From: Betaproteobacteria bacterium
GTDB taxonomy: Bacteria; Pseudomonadota; Gammaproteobacteria; Burkholderiales; Nitrosomonadaceae
Assembly (NCBI GenBank): GCA_022601315.1
Contig: JAHZIU010000319.1
Coordinates: 1-11,520 of the forward strand
Direction: 5' to 3'
DNA: 11,520 nucleotides
Under the pieces are notes generated by a model. That model saw only the letters and a program-made list of their open reading frames with translations. It made no database searches and was not told the DNA's origin. The position numbers and the translations under genes were made by a program. Shown in pieces: positions 6,451 to 11,520 of the stretch; position 1 is the stretch's first letter, and every line of letters starts with the position of its first letter.

Positions 6451-8315
6451 CACGGCAACGTATTCTTGAACTTGCAAGTAATGAATCTCGCGGACACCGA
6501 CGAATAGAAGATTTGTTCAGTGAACGACCAGATGAGATTGATGTTGCAATGCTGGAATTTGTTTTACATTCGCTCGAAGAAGAATTACAAAAACATTTAA
6601 ATGCTGATACAAAAGATGAGCCATATTGGCTTAGCCGATCTTTGGATTTTCTTGGACGAATTACAAATCCAGACCTTTTAGCAACACTTGAAGCTAAGGC
6701 CGGTGGAAAGCTGGAAGGAATGATTGCTGATGTTGCGTGTAGTCGACTTAACACAAACAGTAGAACACTTGACAGCATTCGCGAAAATGCGCGTCGTGTA
6801 CTGATTCTCATGGGTGGTGATGCCATTATCACCTTAATCAAACAAGAACCTGACAGTGAACACTACTGGGTACGTCATGGTGGGTTAAATTGGGCATTCG
6901 TTCATCCTGATGACAACATCGCCAATAAGCTTGCTGAGATAGCCTCTCGTCCTGTTACGTATGATGAAAATGGAAAATCAGAACAATACTTGGAATTTTA
7001 TCAAGCGATAACTGCTCTTGCCGCAATTGGAAATGACACTGTTTTGCTTGAAGTATTAAATCACAGTGGCATTGTCAATGTTCCGAAAGAGCTTGTAAAG
7101 TTTCGAAGTCATCGTGGCCGGATACCAAAGAAACTAACCAAACCAGCACTACAAATACTTCAGAATTCCACTTCGTCAGAAGTTAAGTTACTAAATGCAT
7201 TGATTACTGCGTGGCTTAGTAATGATGCAGATTTTATCCCTGCTATTCGTTCGATTCTAACACAAGCAGACTTGGAGGGACGGGTTGCAAGCTATGCATG
7301 TATCGCGCTTGAAGAACTTGGAGATTCTTCAGATGAATTTATGGGGCTTGCGAAGCGCTTGGCGCGCACAGAATCGAATTCGACTTGGGGGCTTAATGCA
7401 TTGCTCAAAATGGGGACACATGGTTTCGAGCTGGTTGCAGAGTTATTAAAAATGCAAGACATTAATCAATCTATAGAACATGAAGATCAAATAATACGTG
7501 CTTTATATGAAAGCCGAGTAAGCAGACAAAAAAGCATTGATGCCGCCGTCAATTATTGTCAACAACCTGTGCATCTTTTCCATGACTCCTTATACGATAT
7601 TGCCGCGGAGGCAAATGAACCAAATTTACGCGAAAAAATCCTTGACGTTGCTTTTACGGCTGACTCAATATCGCCGACGCAGCAGCTTAGGGCTATTGAA
7701 GGTTTGGCAAAATTCAACGTAACAAGAGCTGTGGAAGCTATTGAACAAGCAATTCAAAATTATCCTAATTTAGAACGGGAACTCTGCTATCTCCTCGTTC
7801 GTAACGTGCCTGAATTTGCAACAGAGAAGCTTATTAATTTGGCGATTATAGTACAACGTGAATCCTTTAGTCGTGTTGCTGGACAATCGTTGCGGAAGAT
7901 TGATCCAAGAAACGTTTCATGTCATATCATTAAGCATTTGAATGGATCGAACTCATCCGAACGTAAAGTAACTATAGAATTGGCTAGCTGGATGCCCGTC
8001 CCTGAGATTACAGATGCACTCGGCCATCTAACAGACCACGAGAATTTCAGTGAAGTAAGGCTTGCAGCCCTTGTTGCACTCGAACATCACCGCCGAGAAA
8101 CTAATATTCGGATGCTTTTTTCTGCTTTCTCGTCTGCTATTCCCAAGCGTCAATGGAGTTTGATGATTGTAATCCTAGATGCTGCTGACCCATATCTACT
8201 TACTGACACTAATGATCCTCTTTGGTTAGGAAACATTCTTACGGATAAAATACCTGCTATATTTACACGTCATGCTAATTCAGTACTAAGTAATCGCAAA
8301 CGAAGAGAGAAGTGA
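6447..8315 (+). CDS. HEAT-like repeat C-terminal part of the STAND protein, after a -1 frameshift
   Basis: The 622-residue frame is almost entirely helical repeats of HEAT/Armadillo style, for example EGRVASYACIALEELGD and SEVRLAALVALEHHR, the usual ligand-sensing part of Avs-like proteins. It has no nuclease, NTPase or membrane segment. The frame is open back to a stop at 6390-6392, and the sequence before the nominal TTG at 6447 (LWLPVLLRAQPE) continues the repeat pattern without a break. The TTG has no Shine-Dalgarno sequence, although it overlaps the upstream stop as TTGA, so coupled reinitiation is formally possible. Read as one gene with a -1 shift between 6393 and 6447, the protein would be about 1,500 residues, a normal size for large STAND sensors. 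The only run at the shift is TATTTTTCC (6397-6405), which is not a canonical -1 slippery heptamer. A lost base (mutation or sequencing error) is the most likely cause. Confidence 0.75.
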   Translation: MTRQRILELASNESRGHRRIEDLFSERPDEIDVAMLEFVLHSLEEELQKHLNADTKDEPYWLSRSLDFLGRITNPDLLATLEAKAGGKLEGMIADVACSRLNTNSRTLDSIRENARRVLILMGGDAIITLIKQEPDSEHYWVRHGGLNWAFVHPDDNIANKLAEIASRPVTYDENGKSEQYLEFYQAITALAAIGNDTVLLEVLNHSGIVNVPKELVKFRSHRGRIPKKLTKPALQILQNSTSSEVKLLNALITAWLSNDADFIPAIRSILTQADLEGRVASYACIALEELGDSSDEFMGLAKRLARTESNSTWGLNALLKMGTHGFELVAELLKMQDINQSIEHEDQIIRALYESRVSRQKSIDAAVNYCQQPVHLFHDSLYDIAAEANEPNLREKILDVAFTADSISPTQQLRAIEGLAKFNVTRAVEAIEQAIQNYPNLERELCYLLVRNVPEFATEKLINLAIIVQRESFSRVAGQSLRKIDPRNVSCHIIKHLNGSNSSERKVTIELASWMPVPEITDALGHLTDHENFSEVRLAALVALEHHRRETNIRMLFSAFSSAIPKRQWSLMIVILDAADPYLLTDTNDPLWLGNILTDKIPAIFTRHANSVLSNRKRREK

Positions 8316-8361
8316 AGCAGCGTATTCCGAGTTTTAGATTATATCCCTAGATGCTTTATTT

Positions 8362-8386
8362 TTGACGATTGACGTTATACGTCAAT
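8362..8386. promoter_or_regulatory. Palindromic operator of higBA
   Basis: ATTGACGT (8368-8375), TAT, ACGTCAAT (8379-8386) is a perfect 8-bp dyad 17 bases before the higB ATG. TTGACG occurs at 8362-8367 and again at 8369-8374, so the dyad overlaps possible -35 elements. HigA proteins normally repress their own operon at a palindrome in this position. Confidence 0.6.
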
Positions 8387-8402
8387 TGTGTTAGGGTTAA
8401 GA

Positions 8403-8678
8403 ATGATAAAGAGCTTTAAATGCCGAAAAACAGAACGCTTCTTTGACGGTCAGCATGTTGCTGCATTTTCCGGCTTTAAGCGCCAAGCAGAAAAACGCCT
8501 TAGAATACTGGACGCTGCCGATACGCTTGAAGCGCTGGTTGCTTTACCCAGCAACCGTTTTGAACGCTTATCCGGGGATCGGATGGGACAATGCAGCATT
8601 CGTATCAATCAACAATGGCGCGTGTGCTTTACATGGGACGAAGGTGCGGACGATGTGGAAATCGTGGATTATCATTAA
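8403..8678 (+). CDS. higB: HigB-type toxin, RelE superfamily mRNA interferase
   Basis: The 91-residue protein starts MIKSFKCRKTERFFDGQHV and ends VEIVDYH. With SGDRMGQCSIRINQQWRVCF (about 58-76) this is the hallmark sequence of HigB/plasmid-maintenance toxins, which enter the ribosome and cleave mRNA. The basic residues Arg60, Arg67 and Arg73 lie in the part of the fold that usually binds RNA. ATG 8403 is preferred to GTG 8388 because family members start MI(K/R)SF and AGGG lies upstream. Toxin-first order with the antitoxin 25 bases downstream is the normal higBA arrangement, unlike most TA operons. It appears intact. Its operator is at 8362-8386. Confidence 0.92.
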   Translation: MIKSFKCRKTERFFDGQHVAAFSGFKRQAEKRLRILDAADTLEALVALPSNRFERLSGDRMGQCSIRINQQWRVCFTWDEGADDVEIVDYH

Positions 8679-8703
8679 GTAATATTTAGAAAGGTAACAG
8701 ATC

Positions 8704-9006
8704 ATGGCTAGAGAACCTATTCACCCCGGCGAGTTTCTCGCTGACGAGTTGGAAGAAATTGGAATGACGCGAACAGAGCTTTCGCGTCAAATTGATGTGC
8801 CGCCGAATCGTATCTCGCAGCTTATTCGCGGCAAACGTGATTTGACAGCAGATACAGCCCTGCGGTTGGGACGGTTCTTCGGCACTGGCCCGGAGCTGTG
8901 GTTAAATCTACAAAAGGCCTATGAGCTTGATAAGGCTAAAACCGCACTTGGCAATAAAATTCGTAAAATCAATCCGTGGCAATCACAGGAAGAAGCACGT
9001 ATTTAG
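8704..9006 (+). CDS. higA: HigA antitoxin, XRE-family
   Basis: The 100-residue product opens MAREPIHPGEFLADELEEIG, the conserved start of HigA antitoxins. A Cro/C1-type helix-turn-helix follows: MTRTELSRQIDVPPNRISQL at about 21-40, then IRGKRDLTADTALRLGRFFG. The C-terminal part (ELWLNLQKAYELDKAKTAL) is the usual WLxLQxxYDL segment. It should neutralise HigB and repress the operon at the upstream palindrome. ATG 8704 follows GAAAGG at about 9 bases. It appears intact and is followed by a terminator at 9095. Confidence 0.93.
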   Translation: MAREPIHPGEFLADELEEIGMTRTELSRQIDVPPNRISQLIRGKRDLTADTALRLGRFFGTGPELWLNLQKAYELDKAKTALGNKIRKINPWQSQEEARI

Positions 9007-9094
9007 CACATGGTGTTTATTTCCCATTGACAGTACTACTCTTTTTATCAATTTATAATTTAAAAAGGGGGAAAGCCTTCCCCCCTGCTTCAAT

Positions 9095-9115
9095 CGCAGC
9101 CGTAGCTGCGTTTTT
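9095..9115 (+). terminator. Rho-independent terminator after higBA
   Basis: CGCAGC (9095-9100), CGTA loop, GCTGCG (9105-9110) is a perfect 6-bp GC-rich stem with a tetraloop followed directly by TTTTT (9111-9115). It lies 89 bases after the higA stop. Confidence 0.75.
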
Positions 9116-9348
9116 CGTCACCCCCATCTGCGGGGACACCCCGCAACGCCCCGTCTAGTTTGTTGTGAACCGGAATCGGTTCACTTGTGTTTTGTTCCCC
9201 CCGCTGGGGATTAATCAATTTAACACGGAACCTGTCTCCACCAAGTCATCCCCCGATCTTCCGCGCTTCGCTTGTGTAGACCGGGTGGTTTCCCCTGACT
9301 TGGCTCCGCCAGAACCTGTGTTTTCGCTCGCTTTGCTCGCTCTTCTTC

Positions 9349-9382
9349 TGGGGTTTTCAACCCCAGCGGGGGTTGTTTTTTT
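9349..9382 (+). promoter_or_regulatory. Attenuator: competing antiterminator and terminator before ardA
   Basis: TGGGGTT (9349-9355) can pair with AACCCCA (9359-9365). CAACCCC (9358-9364) can instead pair with GGGGTTG (9369-9375), followed by seven T (9376-9382), a strong intrinsic terminator. The two stems share 9358-9365, so only one can form at a time. The T-run ends 26 bases before the ardA ATG. This is the geometry of transcription attenuation or antitermination; the signal that would choose between the stems is not known. Confidence 0.6.
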
Positions 9383-9408
9383 AACCCTTAGAGAAAGAGG
9401 AAAAAGCA

Positions 9409-9939
9409 ATGAGTAATGAAATCAGAATTTATGTAGCCGATTTAGCCGCCTATAACGTCGGATATTTGCACGGCGTATGGATTGATGCCTGTAGCAATAT
9501 TGATGATATTTGGGAGCAGGTCAAAACCATGCTCGCTAAAAGCCCTGTTGAAAATTCAGGCGAACACGCGATTCATGATTATGAAGGTTTTTGTGGTTAT
9601 CAATTGGGAGAATATGAAGGGATTGAAACAGTACATGAGATTGCCTGTTTTATTGAGGAATTCCCAGATTTTGCAGGGGAATTACTCAATCACTTTGCTG
9701 ATCTGGACGAAGCACGAAGCATGGCAGAAGACAATTACTGTGGCTGCTATAGCACAATTGCAGATTATGCGCAGGAATTAACGGAAGAAACCGGAGACAT
9801 ACCAAAGCATCTCGAGCACTATATTGACCATGAATGTATGGGCCGGGATATGGAGATGAGCGGCGATATTCTCTTGAATCCGGGCATGAAGAAATTCACA
9901 TTTTCTGGAATTGCTAAGAGAAAATTATGCGGTGAATAG
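9409..9939 (+). CDS. ardA: ArdA antirestriction protein with frameshifted C-terminus
   Basis: ArdA is an acidic DNA mimic that occupies the DNA-binding groove of type I restriction-modification enzymes and protects incoming plasmid or transposon DNA. The start RIYVADLAAYNVGYLHGVWI, then IHDYEGFCGYQLGEYEGIE, AEDNYCGCYSTIADYAQEL and MGRDMEMSGDI are family hallmarks, and acidic residues run throughout. ATG 9409 follows AGAGGAAAAAG. The last 18 residues are not ArdA-like: from about 9867 the expected ending (SLESGHEEIHIFWNC, stop 9915-9917) is in the -1 frame. One lost base near 9866-9872 therefore replaced the C-terminus. The mimic's core is intact, so activity might survive. If real, the loss affects the C-terminal dimer region. 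Confidence 0.9.
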   Translation: MSNEIRIYVADLAAYNVGYLHGVWIDACSNIDDIWEQVKTMLAKSPVENSGEHAIHDYEGFCGYQLGEYEGIETVHEIACFIEEFPDFAGELLNHFADLDEARSMAEDNYCGCYSTIADYAQELTEETGDIPKHLEHYIDHECMGRDMEMSGDILLNPGMKKFTFSGIAKRKLCGE

Positions 9940-9960
9940 ATGGATTATTCGCCGCATAAT
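9924..9960. terminator. 15-bp inverted repeat after ardA
   Basis: ATTATGCGGTGAATA (9924-9938) pairs with TATTCGCCGCATAAT (9946-9960) over all 15 positions (one G-U) around a 7-base loop. It follows the expected ardA stop (9917) and includes the shifted stop (9939). No T-run follows on the plus strand, while on the minus strand it would be followed by TTTT. It may end ardA transcription or serve as a protein-binding dyad, since a third copy of the arm recurs at 10013-10027. Confidence 0.5.
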
Positions 9961-10012
9961 ATGCGCTGATTTGTCTTGCTGTTGCAGTGAATAACCGTTA
10001 TTATCACCTTAA

Positions 10013-10027
10013 ATAATGCGGTGATTA
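10013..10027. repeat. Third copy of the 15-base arm, at the start of fic
   Basis: ATAATGCGGTGATTA differs from the arm at 9924-9938 (ATTATGCGGTGAATA) at only two positions and lies directly before the fic ATG at 10030. Its GGTGAT also pairs with ATCACC at 10003-10008. It could be an operator half-site shared with the post-ardA dyad. The GGTG is also the only ribosome-binding-like sequence for fic. Confidence 0.35.
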
Positions 10028-10029
10028 AT

Positions 10030-11142
10030 ATGTGGATACATGAACATCAGAACTGGCCGGACTTTACTTGGGATGCCGAAGCACTTACTGCCAAGTTAAT
10101 TCATTTACGCCATCGTCAAGGGCGTTTGTTGGGCAGAATGGAAGGACTGGGTTTTGAATTAAAGCAAGAAGCAAGCCTCGGTACGCTAACCAATGACGTT
10201 GTAAAATCCTCTGCTATCGAGGGAGAAAATCTAAACCCTGAAGAGGTGCGCTCATCTATTGCACGTCGATTAGGAATTGATGTTGCCGGACTTGTACCAG
10301 CCAGCCGAGACGTTGAGGGCATTGTTGAAATGATGCTTGATGCTACACAGATGTTTTCAAAACCATTGACCAAAGCGCGTCTTTTTGATTGGCATGCCGC
10401 TTTGTTTCCAGCCGGGCGCAGTGGTATGCACCGCATTACGGTTGGTGGTTGGCGGAAAAGTGATGCTGGCCCTATGCAAGTCGTCTCAGGGCCGATAGGG
10501 CTGGAGAAAGTTCACTTTGAAGCGCCTGATGCCAACAGGCTAAACACTGAAATGAAGGTTTTTCTTCGATGGTTTGAAAAACAGAATGATATTGATCCGG
10601 TGCTCAAGGCTGGCATTGCCCATCTTTGGTTCGTAACCATTCATCCTTTTGAAGACGGCAATGGTCGTATTGCCAGAGTAATTGGCGATATGGCATTAGC
10701 ACGTGCTGATAATACATCGGATCGTTTTTACAGCCTGTCCAGTCAAATTGAATCTGAGCGTAGGGATTATTACAATCAGCTAGAACTACAGCAACGCAGT
10801 TCACCGGAAATTACAGGGTGGTTGGAATGGTTCTTGGATTGCCTCGGGCGGGCAATAGCCAATGCTGAGATAACGCTTGGCAATGTTCTCTTTAAAGCCC
10901 GGCTATGGGACAAGATCAATCGAAACCCGGTTAATGAGCGTCAGCGCCATATCATTAACCGCATGTTGGAAGATGATTTTAAGGGTTATATGAATACATC
11001 CAAATATGCCAAACTAGCCAAGTGTTCGAATGATACGGCGCTACGGGATATTCAGGGTTTAAAGGCGCATGGTGTGTTTATTCAAAATCCCGGGGGTGGA
11101 CGTAGCACCAGTTATCGGCTACCAGATAAAGAATTAAGATAG
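10030..11142 (+). CDS. Fic-domain protein with DUF4172-type N-terminus, probable AMP-transferase
   Basis: Fic enzymes transfer AMP or related groups from nucleotides to hydroxyls of target proteins. The 370-residue product carries the full Fic motif HPFEDGNGR (His205 to Arg213), with His as catalytic base and the second Arg for phosphate binding. Residues 60-65 (SSAIEG) match the inhibitory (S/T)xxxE(G/N) motif, whose Glu64 would block ATP binding, making it a self-inhibited class II Fic. The N-terminus MWIHEHQNWPDFTWD and the segment GRLLGRMEGLGFELKQEA are the usual start of DUF4172/Fic proteins. A winged-helix-like C-terminus (about 310-365, YAKLAKCSNDTALRDIQGL) suggests DNA binding or autoregulation. 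ATG 10030 is favoured over GTG 10021 because homologues begin MWI. It appears complete. The target is unknown. Confidence 0.9.
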   Translation: MWIHEHQNWPDFTWDAEALTAKLIHLRHRQGRLLGRMEGLGFELKQEASLGTLTNDVVKSSAIEGENLNPEEVRSSIARRLGIDVAGLVPASRDVEGIVEMMLDATQMFSKPLTKARLFDWHAALFPAGRSGMHRITVGGWRKSDAGPMQVVSGPIGLEKVHFEAPDANRLNTEMKVFLRWFEKQNDIDPVLKAGIAHLWFVTIHPFEDGNGRIARVIGDMALARADNTSDRFYSLSSQIESERRDYYNQLELQQRSSPEITGWLEWFLDCLGRAIANAEITLGNVLFKARLWDKINRNPVNERQRHIINRMLEDDFKGYMNTSKYAKLAKCSNDTALRDIQGLKAHGVFIQNPGGGRSTSYRLPDKELR

Positions 11143-11192
11143 CCGTAAAATAGCTTTAAATTAGCCGATATTATTTTTGTGCGTAAACGCAT

Positions 11193-11209
11193 GAAGGAGG
11201 TGCAATCCA
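11193..11209 (+). promoter_or_regulatory. Strong ribosome binding site of the XRE gene
   Basis: AAGGAGGTG (11194-11202) lies about 7 bases before ATG 11210, the closest match to the anti-Shine-Dalgarno sequence in the window. A small stem TGCGTAAACGCA (11181-11192) sits directly upstream and could modulate access. Confidence 0.6.
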
Positions 11210-11518
11210 ATGAATAAGCGACCAACAATTGAGCGGTTTCGTAAGAAAGCGCTGAAAAACCCGGATGTCAAAGCCGAGTATGATGCACTATCCGCAGCCT
11301 TTGAGATGAAACGGCAAATGATCACTATGCGCAAAAAAGCAGGACTTACGCAGGAGCAAATGGCTGAATTACTGGGTACCAAGAAAAGCAATATCTCCCG
11401 GTTGGAAAATATCAGTTCTGCTATTTCGCCGCGACTGGCAACGGTTGAAGATTATGCCCGTGTACTTGGGTATTCTGTCAAAGTGGCTTTTGAGCCGGAA
11501 ACCACTAAAAGTATTTAG
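11210..11518 (+). CDS. XRE-family antitoxin-like regulator
   Basis: The 102-residue protein has a basic N-terminal helix typical of HigA2-like antitoxins (ERFRKKALKNPDVKAEYDAL). A Cro/C1 helix-turn-helix follows (about 36-88, core LTQEQMAELLGTKKSNISRL), and the C-terminus is a short tail. Such proteins normally bind a RelE/HigB2-type toxin encoded just upstream and repress the operon. Here the gene upstream is fic, 67 bases away, and no RelE frame is seen, so it is an orphan, its toxin lies beyond the window, or it regulates fic. The gene is complete; its stop ends at 11518. Confidence 0.8.
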   Translation: MNKRPTIERFRKKALKNPDVKAEYDALSAAFEMKRQMITMRKKAGLTQEQMAELLGTKKSNISRLENISSAISPRLATVEDYARVLGYSVKVAFEPETTKSI

Positions 11519-11520
11519 CT

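Larger units (their letters stand above)
9007..9408. promoter_or_regulatory. Hairpin-rich leader between higA and ardA
   Basis: About 400 bases without a gene but dense in perfect stems: 9067-9073/9078-9084 (GGGGGAA), 9095-9100/9105-9110 (terminator), 9130-9135/9139-9144 (GCGGGG, ACA loop), 9165-9172/9177-9184 (GTGAACCG, GAAT loop), 9196-9200/9206-9210, and a long-range pair CCAAGTCA (9241-9248)/TGACTTGG (9296-9303). An attenuator ends it. TTGACA (9027-9032) and TATAAT (9054-9059) are consensus hexamers, but 21 bases apart. Known ardA genes in plasmid leading regions can be transcribed from hairpin promoters in single-stranded DNA during conjugation (Frpo/ssi type). This leader would suit that, but no such promoter can be proven by eye. 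Frames through the region on both strands read across the stems and are not called. Confidence 0.5.

Noticed and set aside
8976..9158. 60-codon frame after higA
   Set aside because: It overlaps the end of higA and crosses the higBA terminator; no motif beyond a chance hydrophobic run.
9165..9416. 83-codon plus-strand frame and its minus-strand counterpart
   Set aside because: Both cross the leader stems and the terminator; the proline-rich composition reflects the C-runs.

Overview
The window looks like an accessory region of a proteobacterium, probably beta- or gamma-proteobacterial. The base composition is moderate. HigB/HigA, Fic, ArdA and a Tn3/Hin-type serine recombinase all have a proteobacterial look, and ribosome binding sites are of the AGGAGG type. 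The genus cannot be fixed from the sequence. The mix of recombinase, toxin-antitoxin, defence and anti-restriction genes, with broken gene ends and decayed transposon pieces between them, is typical of a genomic island, integrated element or large plasmid.

Layout. (1) 1-135 is a run of small hairpins ending like the right end of an IS200/IS605-type element, possibly with the omega RNA of a tnpB lying upstream of the window. (2) 136-1060 has no intact gene; it holds a decayed C-terminal piece of a DDE transposase on the minus strand and a large bulged hairpin. (3) 1062-1532 is the N-terminal stump of a secreted protein with NxxGxxAF-type repeats. It is cut off and followed at once by the 5'-truncated, frameshifted remains of an unrecognised helical protein (1528-2099), so an element boundary probably lies near 1500-1530. 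(4) A small secreted protein lies on the minus strand (2096-2539), with a perfect 13-bp inverted repeat over its start. (5) A serine resolvase/invertase (2700-3332) overlaps a 58-residue ORF (3322-3498); downstream are three related repeats that could be the recombinase's site. (6) 3817-8315 encodes a very large STAND NTPase with an N-terminal PD-(D/E)xK-type nuclease and a long HEAT-like C-terminus. This is the architecture of Avs/NACHT-like anti-phage sensors. It is split by a -1 frameshift near 6393-6447. (7) higB-higA toxin-antitoxin with a palindromic operator and a terminator. (8) A roughly 350-base hairpin-rich leader ending in a mutually exclusive antiterminator/terminator pair, then ardA, whose last codons are frameshifted. 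(9) A Fic/DUF4172 AMP-transferase and an XRE-family antitoxin-like regulator, which ends two bases before the window does.

How they fit. The STAND nuclease is a probable abortive-infection or anti-phage sensor. HigBA, and perhaps the terminal XRE protein, would stabilise the element. ArdA would protect incoming element DNA from type I restriction, and the recombinase would resolve or move the element. The three frameshifts (1528-2099 gene, STAND gene, ardA) all shift in the same direction and each can be explained by one lost base. That makes base-deletion errors in the assembly a serious alternative to true decay.
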